Positions 1-6,830 are shown, numbered from the stretch's first letter. The stretch is DNA of 10,416 nucleotides from Lysobacteraceae bacterium UBA6001 (GCA_002429615.1 DJAN01000191.1:10301-20716); one strand, 5' to 3'. Made by a program: numbers and translations. Notes: generated by a model from the letters alone, not told the origin.

Positions 1-80
1 GGCGTGTCCCGAAAGGGCCCCGCCCCCGGAGGCCGTGCAGGATGCAGGCGAGCCGCTAAACCAACACGCATGAGTGCCCA

Positions 81-112
81 AAGAAAAAGGCCCCGCAAGA
101 AGCGGGGCCTTT
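81..112 (-). terminator. Intrinsic terminator of the RcnB-like gene
   Basis: Perfect 11-bp stem: left arm 86-96 pairs with 102-112, around the loop AAGAA (97-101). Read on the minus strand, the GC-rich stem is followed by the T-rich tract TTTTTCTTT (about 80-88), which is the layout of a Rho-independent terminator. It lies about 40 bp past the stop of the RcnB-like gene and should end its transcript. On the plus strand only TTTCCT follows, so termination in that direction would be weaker. Confidence 0.9.
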
Positions 113-150
113 CCTCAACAAAACAACAACAGCAGCAGCAAGCCAGCAGA

Positions 151-483
151 TCAGTGGCTAGCGAGGATCACGCTGCTGATCAACCCGGTGGCCACGGCGA
201 TCAGCACATAGCGATCATCCACGCGGCGCCACTCGTGCCCGCGCGGCGGGGCCTTGAGGCCGTGCTTGCGGTAGTCGGTGACGTAGACGCCGCGGTGATC
301 CTGCGGCAGGCGTTCGCCGCGTGCCCAGTGGTGCGGGGGCGGGGCATCGTGGCGGCGGTCGTCGTGGCGGTCGTCATGACGCTGGTCATGGCCATGATCA
401 TCGTGATGCGGCGGATCGGCCAGCGCAGCACCGGTACCGAACAGCAGGGACAGACCGAACAGCGGAACGATGAGACGCTTCAT
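151..483 (-). CDS. RcnB-family periplasmic protein, His/Asp-rich
   Basis: A 110-residue exported protein. Residues 1-22 form a Sec signal peptide ending ALA before DPP. Residues 23-52 are a low-complexity stretch holding nine His and nine Asp, which could bind divalent metal. The C-terminal part (about 53-105) carries the RcnB-family pattern: W53, GERLP, RG64, the VTDYRKHGL block, PPRGHEW, RVDDRYVLIAVATGLI. E. coli RcnB is a periplasmic protein that affects nickel/cobalt export, but most members of this family are uncharacterised, so a metal role here is inference. The start is supported by GGAG 6 nt upstream of the ATG. The gene lies 98 nt downstream of phoU on the same strand, separated by a hairpin, and ends at a strong terminator. 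It may be partly co-transcribed with phoU or have its own promoter. The family assignment is firm; the metal specificity is not. Confidence 0.9.
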   Translation of the reverse strand: MKRLIVPLFGLSLLFGTGAALADPPHHDDHGHDQRHDDRHDDRRHDAPPPHHWARGERLPQDHRGVYVTDYRKHGLKAPPRGHEWRRVDDRYVLIAVATGLISSVILASH

Positions 484-531
484 AAGGGGCTCCAGTCCGG
501 CGGGGGGTGTGGGGTCCCGCCTTGGAACCCA

Positions 532-557
532 CCCTATTCAGGCGAACCTGAATAGGG
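532..557. repeat. Perfect inverted repeat between phoU and the RcnB-like gene
   Basis: CCCTATTCAGG (532-542) and CCTGAATAGGG (547-557) are a perfect 11-bp inverted repeat separated by four bases. In minus-strand RNA the loop would be UUCG. It starts 24 nt past the phoU stop. No T-run follows on either strand, so it is not a canonical intrinsic terminator. It could act as an mRNA 3'-end stabiliser, a weak attenuator, or a palindromic repeat of the host genome. Confidence 0.75.
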
Positions 558-581
558 CATCAAGAGCGCGTGCAGACCGCG

Positions 582-1292
582 TCAGGGCGTGACCGTGGTG
601 CTGGTGTCGTCACGCTTCTCGCGCGGCGGCAGCGGCTGCTCGCCATGGATCAGGAACCACACGTTCTCGGCGATGTTGGTCGCATGGTCGCCGATGCGCT
701 CCAGGTTCTTCGCCATGAACAGCAGGTGCGTGCACGGCGTGATGTTGCGCGGATCTTCCATCATGTAGGTGAGCAGCTCACGGAAGAACGCCGTGTACTG
801 CGCATCCAGGCGCGCATCGGCATCGCGCACGCGCACCGCCGCCTCGCCATCGTTGTCACGGTACGCATGCAGCGCATCGCGCACCTGGTCGGCGGCCAGC
901 CGGCCCAGCGCCCGCAGGCCCACCGTCTGAGGCAGCGGCGGCACCGCGTTCAGCGCGATCGAGCGCTTGGCCACGTTCGCCGCGTAATCGCCGATGCGCT
1001 CGATGTCGGCCGGGATGCGCAGGCCGGCGAGGATCTCGCGCAGATCGCGCGCCATCGGGCCACGCAGCGCCAGGCGCATCACGTCATGGCTGATCGCATG
1101 TTCCAGGCTGTCGATCGCCTCGTCGTTGGCGATGATGCGGTGCGCGGCGTTGTCATCGCGACGCTCGACCACGTCGAGGGCGGCCTCGAGCTGTGCCACG
1201 GCGGTCTCGCCCATGTGCACGATCTCGGCCACCAGGCGGTGCTGCTCGTCGTCGTAGCTCTTCACGATATGTTCGTTGGGTTGGGTGTTCAT
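582..1292 (-). CDS. phoU: Phosphate-signalling protein PhoU
   Basis: A 236-residue, all-helical protein, the usual PhoU length. It has the two tandem three-helix repeats of the family. Each carries the metal-binding signature: D96-IERIGDYAANVAK in the first repeat and N196-LERIGDHATNIAEN in the second. In the cytoplasm PhoU links the PstSCAB transporter to the sensor kinase PhoR and keeps the Pho regulon off when phosphate is plentiful; this is known for the family. The open frame extends to 1418, but the 42 extra residues are Pro/Arg-rich and unlike PhoU. The start is therefore placed at the ATG beginning MNTQPNEHIVKSYD, where family similarity begins. The gene lies 118 nt downstream of pstB and is the last gene of the pst operon, as in E. 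coli. The C-terminal tail (about 219-236) is polar and probably disordered. Confidence 0.96.
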   Translation of the reverse strand: MNTQPNEHIVKSYDDEQHRLVAEIVHMGETAVAQLEAALDVVERRDDNAAHRIIANDEAIDSLEHAISHDVMRLALRGPMARDLREILAGLRIPADIERIGDYAANVAKRSIALNAVPPLPQTVGLRALGRLAADQVRDALHAYRDNDGEAAVRVRDADARLDAQYTAFFRELLTYMMEDPRNITPCTHLLFMAKNLERIGDHATNIAENVWFLIHGEQPLPPREKRDDTSTTVTP

Positions 1293-1391
1293 GGGTGTCT
1301 CGAGTGCAAGGGGTACGGGCGGCGTGGGTGGACTGCTAAACGCTTGCTTCGGGTTTCTCAGGCTGCCGTCCCTGGCACGGCCAGGTCGGCT

Positions 1392-1404
1392 CCGGACCGT
1401 CCGG
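1392..1404. repeat. Small GC palindrome in the pstB-phoU spacer
   Basis: CCGGAC and GTCCGG flank a single central base in the 118-nt gap between the pstB stop and the phoU start. As RNA it could form only a short hairpin, and no T-run follows. It may be chance in GC-rich DNA. It is recorded because it is the only obvious structure seen in this spacer. Confidence 0.3.
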
Positions 1405-1410
1405 CCCGCC

Positions 1411-2268
1411 TCACCCAAACCGGCCAGTGATGTAATCCTCGGTCTGCTGCTTCGAGGGCTGCTGGAAGATCGTCTCGGTGCGGTCGTGCTCGATCAGGTC
1501 GCCCAGGTACATGAAGGCGGTGTAGTCCGAGACGCGCGCGGCCTGCTGCATGTTGTGGGTCACGATCACGATCGTGTACTCGCGCTTGAGCTCCTCGACC
1601 AGCTGCTCGATGCGGCTGGTGGAGATCGGGTCCAGCGCCGAGGTCGGCTCGTCGAGCAGCAGCACGCTGGGGCGCAACGCCACCGCACGCGCGATGCACA
1701 GACGCTGCTGCTGGCCACCGGACAGGCCCAGCGCGCTCTGGTTGAGCTTGTTCTTCACCTCGTCCCACAGCGCGCCCTGGCGCAGCGCCTGCTCGACGCG
1801 GTCGTTCATTTCCGAGCGCGACAGCTTCTCGTGGTGGCGGATGCCATAGGCCACGTTCTCGAAGATCGTCATCGGGAACGGCACCGGCTTCTGGAACACC
1901 ATGCCGACCTTCGAGCGCAGGCGGTTCATCGGGTACTTCGGCGACAGGATGTTCTCGTCGTCCAGCAGCACCTCGCCCCTGGCCTCCAGCTTCGGGTACA
2001 GCGCGTAGATGCGGTTGAAGATGCGCAGCAGCGTGGACTTGCCGCAGCCCGAAGGACCGATCAGCGCGGTCACGCGCTTCTCCGGAATCTCCAGGTTGAT
2101 GTTCTTCAGCGCATGGAACTTGTCGTAGTAGAAGTCCAGGTTGCGTGCGGCCAGCTTGACCGGGGCCGGCGCGAGCGCGGCCTCGCCGGAAACCGGGACG
2201 GCAATGCGCTGCATCGGCGCGGCGTTGTTGAGGTCGTTCATGGCTCGGTTCCGGGAAAGGTCAGTCAT
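1411..2268 (-). CDS. pstB: Phosphate ABC transporter ATP-binding protein PstB
   Basis: A 285-residue ABC ATPase that powers high-affinity phosphate import on the cytoplasmic face of PstC/PstA. All nucleotide-binding motifs are intact: Walker [10 protein letters not shown] (71-79), Q-loop Q126, signature LSGGQQQR (182-189), Walker B VLLLDEP (202-208), D-loop SALD (210-213) and H-loop H238. The PstB-typical [12 protein letters not shown]-terminal strand and the ENVAYG segment are present. The first ATG (2268) overlaps the pstA stop by 8 nt (ATGACTGA), suggesting translational coupling. A second ATG at residue 10 (2241) is an equally possible start, and neither has a strong ribosome site. The first 35 or so residues are poorly conserved Ala/Pro-rich sequence. 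The function is certain; only the exact start is open. Confidence 0.97.
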   Translation of the reverse strand: MTDLSRNRAMNDLNNAAPMQRIAVPVSGEAALAPAPVKLAARNLDFYYDKFHALKNINLEIPEKRVTALIGPSGCGKSTLLRIFNRIYALYPKLEARGEVLLDDENILSPKYPMNRLRSKVGMVFQKPVPFPMTIFENVAYGIRHHEKLSRSEMNDRVEQALRQGALWDEVKNKLNQSALGLSGGQQQRLCIARAVALRPSVLLLDEPTSALDPISTSRIEQLVEELKREYTIVIVTHNMQQAARVSDYTAFMYLGDLIEHDRTETIFQQPSKQQTEDYITGRFG

Positions 2269-3124
2269 GGGTGATCTTGTTGCGCAGGAGCAGGGCGCGC
2301 GCGCCGAGGCTGACCAGCAGCACGAACACGGTCAGTACCAGCGCGCCGGCCCAGGCCAGCACCTGCCAGGATTCATACGGGCTGCCGGCGTACTGGTTCA
2401 TCACCACCGGCACGCTCGCCATCGGACGGAACACGTTGCTGTTCCAGTACTGGTTGCCGAAGGCGGTGAACAGCAGCGGCGCGGTCTCGCCGCTGATGCG
2501 CGCCAGCGCCAGCAGAATGCCGGTGACGATGCCCGCCGACGCGCTGCGGTACAGCACCTGGACGATCACCTTCCACTGCGGGATGCCCAGCGACAGCGCG
2601 GCCTCGCGCATCTGCGAAGGCACCAGGCGCAGCATCTCGTCGGTGGTGCGCACCACCACCGGCAGCACGATGAAGGCCAGCGCCAGCGAGCCGGCGAAGG
2701 CGGAGAACTGCCCGCCGGTCTGCATCACGTACAGCGTGTAGACGAACAGGCCCAGCACGATGGACGGCGCCGACAGCAGGATGTCGTTGACGAAGCGCAC
2801 CACCGTGCCGGCCTTGCGCGCATTGCCGTATTCGGCCAGCCAGGTGCCGGCGGCCACGCCCAGCGGCGTGCCGATGGCGATCGCCAGCGCGCACATCACC
2901 GCGCTGCCGAAGAAGGCGTTGAGCAGGCCGCCCTCGGCCATCGGCGCGGGGGTCATCTTGGTGAACAGGTCCAGGTTCACCCCGGCCAGGCCCTTGGCGG
3001 CCAGGGTCCACAGGATCCAGCCCAGGAAGAACAGGCCGAACAGCGCGGTGGTGCAGGACAGCGCCAGCGCGACGACGTTGACGACGCGACGGCGCAGGTA
3101 CAGGCGGTCGGAGACGGAGGACAT
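2261..3124 (-). CDS. pstA: Phosphate ABC transporter permease PstA
   Basis: A 287-residue inner-membrane permease with about six transmembrane helices (for example around 14-41, 70-94, 118-134, 146-160, 198-220 and 256-280). It forms the phosphate channel with PstC. The MetI-type coupling loop is seen at E174-A-A...G180, which docks on PstB. The block [17 protein letters not shown] (208-224) is characteristic of PstA. The open frame continues far upstream as an out-of-frame reading of pstC. The true start is the ATG that shares one base with the pstC stop (TGATG), giving a normal PstA length. It is followed directly by pstB with an 8-nt overlap, so pstC, pstA and pstB are tightly coupled. Confidence 0.97.
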   Translation of the reverse strand: MSSVSDRLYLRRRVVNVVALALSCTTALFGLFFLGWILWTLAAKGLAGVNLDLFTKMTPAPMAEGGLLNAFFGSAVMCALAIAIGTPLGVAAGTWLAEYGNARKAGTVVRFVNDILLSAPSIVLGLFVYTLYVMQTGGQFSAFAGSLALAFIVLPVVVRTTDEMLRLVPSQMREAALSLGIPQWKVIVQVLYRSASAGIVTGILLALARISGETAPLLFTAFGNQYWNSNVFRPMASVPVVMNQYAGSPYESWQVLAWAGALVLTVFVLLVSLGARALLLRNKITHD

Positions 3125-4098
3125 CAGTTGCCTTCCTTGCGCGACAGGCGCAGCAGCATGAAGCGGGCGATGGCCAGCACGATGAAGGTCACGATGAACA
3201 GCACGAAGCCGAGCAGCAGCAGCGCCGAGCGGTAGGTTTCGGTGGCCTCGCCGAAGTCGTTGGCGATCAGCGCGGCGATGGTGGTGCCCGGTTCCAGCAG
3301 CGACGGCGACAGGCGCACCGTGTTGCCGATCACGAAGGCCACCGCCATGGTCTCGCCGAGCGCGCGGCCCAGGCCGAGGAACACACCGCCGATCACCGCC
3401 GAGCGGGTGTAGGGCAGCACGATGTCCCAGCTCACTTCCCACTTGGTCGAACCCAGCGCGTAGGCCGATTCCTTCAGCCGGGTCGGCACGGTCAGGAACA
3501 CCTCGCGCATCACCGAGGAGATGAACGGGATGACCATGATCGCCAGCACGAAGCCGGCGGTCAGCATGCCGATGCCCAGCGGCGGACCCTGGAACAGCAC
3601 GCCGATCACCGGCAGCGTGCCGAGGTGGTCGTTCATCCACGGGGTGACGTATTCGGTCATCACCGGCACCAGCACGAACAGGCCCCACATGCCGTAGATG
3701 ATCGACGGGATGCCGGCCAGCAGCTCGATGGCGGTGCCGATCGGCCCACGCAGCCAGCGCGGCGCGACCTCGGTGAGGAAGAAGGCGATGCCGAAGCTCA
3801 CCGGCACCGAGATCAGCATCGCGATCAGCGCGGTGACCAGCGTGCCGTAGATCGGCGCCAGCGCGCCGAACTTGTTCTCGACCGGGTTCCAGTCGGCCGA
3901 ATAGAAGAAACTCAGGCCCTGCTCCTGCAGGGCATGGCGGCCGCCCCACAGCATCGACAGGGCCGCGCTGGCCAGGGCGATCAGCACGAAGACGACCGTG
4001 GCGGTGAGCACCAGCCGGAAGAAGCGGTCGGCGCGCGCGTCACGCAGGTCGCGCCCGAGGGGCGCGGTCATCGCTTCAGGAATAACAGTGGCATTCAT
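3124..4098 (-). CDS. pstC: Phosphate ABC transporter permease PstC
   Basis: A 324-residue inner-membrane permease, partner of PstA. The N-terminus is cytoplasmic, followed by a helix at about 27-50, a periplasmic segment with the FFYSADWNPVENKFGALAPIYGT block (64-86), and a five-helix MetI-type core. Conserved elements are ELLAGIPSIIYG (125-136), the coupling loop E210-SAYALG-STKW and GLGRALGETMA (242-252). The ATG at 4098 (MNATVIPEAM) is preferred. A GTG at 4131 would add 11 residues, but neither start has a clear ribosome site. The stop overlaps the pstA start by one base. The gene is separated from pstS1 by 111 nt that contain a strong hairpin, which may set a lower level of permease than of binding protein. 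Confidence 0.96.
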   Translation of the reverse strand: MNATVIPEAMTAPLGRDLRDARADRFFRLVLTATVVFVLIALASAALSMLWGGRHALQEQGLSFFYSADWNPVENKFGALAPIYGTLVTALIAMLISVPVSFGIAFFLTEVAPRWLRGPIGTAIELLAGIPSIIYGMWGLFVLVPVMTEYVTPWMNDHLGTLPVIGVLFQGPPLGIGMLTAGFVLAIMVIPFISSVMREVFLTVPTRLKESAYALGSTKWEVSWDIVLPYTRSAVIGGVFLGLGRALGETMAVAFVIGNTVRLSPSLLEPGTTIAALIANDFGEATETYRSALLLLGFVLFIVTFIVLAIARFMLLRLSRKEGN

Positions 4099-4172
4099 GT
4101 GGGGGCTCGGCGTGGGCCATCGAAGGCGCACAGGAGGGAAACGCGGGGGCCGCCTACGCGCGGCCGTGGAAA

Positions 4173-4203
4173 GCGCGCCTGCCGGGGAGGACGGCAGGCG
4201 CGC
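4173..4203 (-). terminator. pstS1-pstC intercistronic hairpin (attenuator or mRNA stabiliser)
   Basis: Perfect 12-bp GC-rich stem (4173-4184 with 4192-4203) and a 7-nt loop, starting 6 nt past the pstS1 stop. On the minus strand only TTTCC follows, so it is at best a partial terminator. A hairpin here would let pstS1 mRNA accumulate above pstCAB mRNA, which suits the need for excess binding protein. The structure is seen directly; the effect is inferred. Confidence 0.75.
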
Positions 4204-4209
4204 CTGGCA

Positions 4210-5307
4210 TTACTTGAACTCGCTGCCCCAGTAGGCTTCGATCTGCTGCACCAGCGCCGGCGGCAGCGGCACGTAGTGCAGTTCGTTGGCCTGCGCCTGG
4301 CCGTTCTCGAATGCCCACTTGAAGAACGCCAGGGTCGCCTTGCTGCGCTCGGCGTCCTTCGGCTGCTTGTGCATCAGCATGAAGTTGGTCGCGGTGATCG
4401 GCCACGCCTGGTCGCCCGGCGCGTTGGTGATCACCAGGTTGAAGTCCTTGGCGTTGGCCCAGTCGGCGCTGGCCGCGGCCGCGGCGAAGGTCTCCGCGCT
4501 CGGCTGCACCCAGTTGCCGGCCGAGTTCTGCATCGACGCGTACGGCATGTTGTTCTGCAGCGCATAGGCCAGCTCCACGTAGCCGATCGAGCCCTTGATC
4601 TGCTGCACGTAGGAGGCCACGCCCTCGTTGCCCTTGCCGCCGACGCCGCCCGGCCACTGCACGGTGGTGCCTTCGCCGACCTTGTCCTTCCACTCCTGGC
4701 TGACCTTGGCCAGGTAGTTGGAGAAGTTGAAGGTGGTGCCCGAACCATCGGAGCGGTGGACGATATTGATCTTGCCCGACGGCAGCTTCACGCCCGGGTT
4801 GGCGGCGACGATGGCCGGATCGTTCCAGGTGGTGATCTTGCCCAGGAAGATGTCGGCGAGCAGCGCGCCGGTCAGGCGCAGCTGGCCGGCGGCGATGCCT
4901 TCCAGGTTGACCACCGGCACCACGCCGCCGATGGCGGAGGGGAACTGGCCCAGGCCGGCCTGCGCCAGCTCGGCCGAATCCAGCGGCTTGTCGGAGGAGC
5001 CGAAATCAACGGTGCCAGCCTTGATCTGGGCGATGCCGCCGCCGGAGCCGATCGACTGGTAGTTGACCTTGTTGCCGGTGGCGCCGTTGTAGTCCGCCGA
5101 CCACTTGGAGATCAGCGGATAGATGAAGGAGGCGCCAGCGCCGGAGATTTCGGCGGTCTTGGCGTCGCCGGCGGCCGGCGCGGCAGCGCCCGGAGCGGTC
5201 TGGCCGGCATCGGCGGCGGGCTGGGATTCGTTGCCCGGCTTGCAGGCCGCCAGGCCCAGGGCGATGGACAGGGACAGGGCGGCGAGGCCGGCCTTCTGCA
5301 GTTTCAT
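4210..5307 (-). CDS. pstS: Phosphate-binding lipoprotein PstS (PstS1)
   Basis: A 365-residue substrate-binding protein of the Pst transporter. It begins with a lipoprotein signal peptide whose lipobox LAAC ends at Cys22, so it is probably anchored by lipid. An Ala/Pro/Gly linker (about 23-52) then leads into the PstS fold. Phosphate-site motifs are present: SGAGASFIYP (55-64), YQSIGSGGGI (83-92), DFGSSDKPL (101-109) and HRSDGSGTTFNF (184-195), followed by the C-terminal block AWPITATNF (301-309). The start is the ATG with GGAG 5 nt upstream. It is the first gene of the minus-strand pstSCAB-phoU run, and a Pho box lies about 60 nt upstream. It is a clear paralogue of pstS2, which lacks the lipobox and linker. 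The very similar cores suggest the same ligand. Confidence 0.97.
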   Translation of the reverse strand: MKLQKAGLAALSLSIALGLAACKPGNESQPAADAGQTAPGAAAPAAGDAKTAEISGAGASFIYPLISKWSADYNGATGNKVNYQSIGSGGGIAQIKAGTVDFGSSDKPLDSAELAQAGLGQFPSAIGGVVPVVNLEGIAAGQLRLTGALLADIFLGKITTWNDPAIVAANPGVKLPSGKINIVHRSDGSGTTFNFSNYLAKVSQEWKDKVGEGTTVQWPGGVGGKGNEGVASYVQQIKGSIGYVELAYALQNNMPYASMQNSAGNWVQPSAETFAAAAASADWANAKDFNLVITNAPGDQAWPITATNFMLMHKQPKDAERSKATLAFFKWAFENGQAQANELHYVPLPPALVQQIEAYWGSEFK

Positions 5308-5351
5308 GCGAACTCCATAGCGGGTGCCGGCGGGGGCCAGCGGTCGACGCT

Positions 5352-5385
5352 ATGAAATGATGTTTTTGTTACAGCGGGATGACAT
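5352..5385 (-). promoter_or_regulatory. Pho box and -10-like element upstream of pstS1
   Basis: On the minus strand two 7-bp half-sites, ATGTCAT (5385-5379) and CTGTAAC (5374-5368), are separated by 4 bp. Each matches the E. coli PhoB consensus CTGTCAT/C at six of seven positions. Exactly 10 bp further lies TTTCAT (5357-5352), a 4/6 match to a sigma-70 -10. In Pho promoters the box replaces the -35 element and the -10 usually follows at about this distance. The box sits about 60 nt upstream of the pstS1 start. Confidence 0.75.
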
Positions 5386-5443
5386 GGGGTCCTGCGTTCC
5401 AATTCAGCTTGGTGGGGGAGGCCTAACCTGGCGAGCCCTGACG

Positions 5444-5947
5444 CTATCTTGAGACCGTGGGGCAGGGCTTGGGTGCGCCTATCGTGACGCAGGCGGTTCG
5501 CGGCGGTGGTGGTTGCCAGGGTCTGCCCGATACGGGAGCCCGAGGGAGGCTGCCTGGCGCGCGTGGCGGTGGTTGGCGCGGCGGTGGTTCAATGACGTGA
5601 ACCTTTCCTTGGGGGGGGGGATCGGGAGGGTCTTTGGCGAACTTCGGGCCGGTGGATCGAAATTTGTTGTCCATGTTGACTTGGTAGTTGATGCAATGGG
5701 TCCTGTTGCAGACGGTGTACTCAGTTCCTGACAAGTACGGGATGGCCCAGAATCTATCGATTGGCGCGACGGCCCGGCGCAGGAAATAGTTGGTTGTCGG
5801 GTCTGCCTGGGGACTTCCCAGTGGGCAATGAGGGCATTCGAGCGGGCCACGTGGGATGGCACGAAGTGCTTGCGTCACGAGTAGCGCCATTCCGAACAGA
5901 ATGATGGCGGCGATCAAGATTCTCTTGCGGAGACTCACAGCAGTCAC
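5444..5947 (-). CDS. Unrecognised small membrane-anchored protein, six Cys, Pro-rich tail
   Basis: A 167-residue protein I do not recognise. Residues 1-9 are basic and about 9-28 form one hydrophobic helix, suggesting a single inner-membrane span with the remainder in the periplasm. The soluble part has six cysteines, paired in spacing as CPHC (38-41), CNRTHC (80-85) and C153/C162, compatible with disulfides or metal binding. From about 107 the sequence is Pro-rich, with several PPP runs. The start is a GTG preceded by AAGGAG 7 nt upstream, a strong ribosome site. The frame is open further upstream, but that part is the shadow of the gene before it. A run of ten C encodes Pro110-112 and the first base of the next codon, so a one-base slip would change the last third of the protein. 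Third positions are less GC-rich than in the pst genes. It reads towards pstS1. The coding call is fairly good; no function is offered. Confidence 0.7.
   Translation of the reverse strand: MTAVSLRKRILIAAIILFGMALLVTQALRAIPRGPLECPHCPLGSPQADPTTNYFLRRAVAPIDRFWAIPYLSGTEYTVCNRTHCINYQVNMDNKFRSTGPKFAKDPPDPPPQGKVHVIEPPPRQPPPRAPGSLPRAPVSGRPWQPPPPRTACVTIGAPKPCPTVSR
5611..5620. repeat. Ten-base homopolymer (poly-G on plus, poly-C in coding sense)
   Basis: An uninterrupted run of ten G on the plus strand, which is ten C in the sense strand of the small membrane protein, where it encodes three prolines plus the first base of a glutamine codon. Runs of this length are prone to slipped-strand change. With nine C the frame would end at 5479 instead of 5444, with an unrelated tail. 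It may also be a sequencing length error. Confidence 0.9.
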
Positions 5948-6830
5948 GATATATCTCCTTGGCCAGGACGGCAGCGTCTTGCCTTTGTTGAGGTGAAATG
6001 GACATCTCCAGCTGCTCCATGTCCCAGGGCTTGATGCGTCCATCGGCTTTTTGTCCCGCCAGGAAGTAGGCGTAAGCGCGGACATCGTCTTGTGGCGTGA
6101 GAATTCCAACTCGGTAGCTTTGTCCAAGCGAGTTCAACGCATCGACGCTGCCGTTGGATGCCGCGATGTGCAGATACCGCATCGCGCGCTGCCTGAATTC
6201 GACGATCCGCTCTGGCTCTTTCAGCATCATGCTGGGCGATACCAACACGACGTCGGACGCCGCCGCATAGGTGAGCTGGGCGACGACGTCTCCGCCGTCC
6301 GCCGCCCTCTGCAACCACTCGCCAATGCGTAGGTAGTCTTCCGGTGCCAGGCCCTCGCAGTCGGCGGCGCGCTGGGCGCGCAGGCGCAATGCGGCATCGA
6401 GCCCACCCATGGCTTGCGCTTCCACCCGCAGCGCGTCGTCATCGTCCTGGTGTTCCAGGGTGGCGCGGCAGTACATGAGTTTCAGGCCGATCACCAGGGC
6501 GGCGTAGCCTTCGCCCTGCATGGCGCGGCTTTGCAGTGCCGCAATGACATCCACTGCCTTGCCTTCAGGAGGCTCGACGCTTCCACCTATCAGGAATGCT
6601 TTAGGGCCGACGCGCTCGATGGCTGTCGAGAATCCCGATTGAGCGCGAGTTGGCGCAATGGGCTGCGCGGAATCAAGTGTTGTCGTGGCTGGCGTCGTGA
6701 GTTCGGGCGCTGCGGCCGGCTTCTTTTGCGTGGCATGTGTCAGTGCCGCGTACACCCCGTAGCCGACCAGGATTGTCATCAAGGTCGCTATTGCGCCGGC
6801 GTGCAGCGGGCGTTTTCCGGGTGAGGGCAT
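5754..6830 (-). CDS. Membrane-anchored Sel1-like repeat protein, function unknown
   Basis: The open frame gives 358 residues. A hydrophobic segment at about 11-31 suggests a signal anchor, followed by an Ala/Thr/Pro linker (about 36-65) and a mostly helical domain. Two stretches resemble Sel1/TPR-like repeats: EDYLRIGEWLQRAADGGDVVAQ (164-185), and a longer one from Y219 to about K261 that includes AASNGSVDALNSLG and ends with the ayaYFLAGQKA-type helix. Such repeats usually mediate protein contacts, here probably in the periplasm. Family-like sequence stops at about AKEIYRD (290-296). The last 60 or so residues are Arg/Pro/Ser-rich and overlap the next gene by 194 nt in another frame, so the real or ancestral end may lie near 5945. 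The ATG at 6830 has no strong ribosome site. Codon usage is looser than in the pst genes. Function and start are uncertain; the coding call for 5945-6830 is good. Confidence 0.75.
   Translation of the reverse strand: MPSPGKRPLHAGAIATLMTILVGYGVYAALTHATQKKPAAAPELTTPATTTLDSAQPIAPTRAQSGFSTAIERVGPKAFLIGGSVEPPEGKAVDVIAALQSRAMQGEGYAALVIGLKLMYCRATLEHQDDDDALRVEAQAMGGLDAALRLRAQRAADCEGLAPEDYLRIGEWLQRAADGGDVVAQLTYAAASDVVLVSPSMMLKEPERIVEFRQRAMRYLHIAASNGSVDALNSLGQSYRVGILTPQDDVRAYAYFLAGQKADGRIKPWDMEQLEMSISPQQRQDAAVLAKEIYRDCCESPQENLDRRHHSVRNGATRDASTSCHPTWPARMPSLPTGKSPGRPDNQLFPAPGRRANR

Noticed and set aside
1..73. Possible 3' end of a plus-strand gene stopping at TGA 71-73
   Set aside because: Only 23 codons are visible, Pro/Ala/Glu-rich and unrecognisable, so there is not enough to support a gene.
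1276..3235. Plus-strand open frames opposite pstB and pstA
   Set aside because: Shadow frames; the minus-strand proteins carry all catalytic and family motifs.
3125..3949. Upstream extension of pstA to give a 562-residue protein
   Set aside because: The extra 275 residues are an out-of-frame reading of pstC, rich in Arg/Gly/Ala and without membrane helices. The ATG overlapping the pstC stop gives the normal length.
3625..5355. Very long open frame (576 codons) on the plus strand opposite pstC and pstS1
   Set aside because: High-GC DNA leaves the complementary frames open. The translation is Arg/Gly/His/Gln-rich with no family signal, and the minus-strand genes are certain.
5944..6318. Third minus-strand frame through the Sel1-like gene
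   Set aside because: Its translation is Arg-rich and shows no repeat pattern, while the Sel1-like frame stays coherent up to about 5945. It matters only as the frame holding the TGA that overlaps the downstream GTG.
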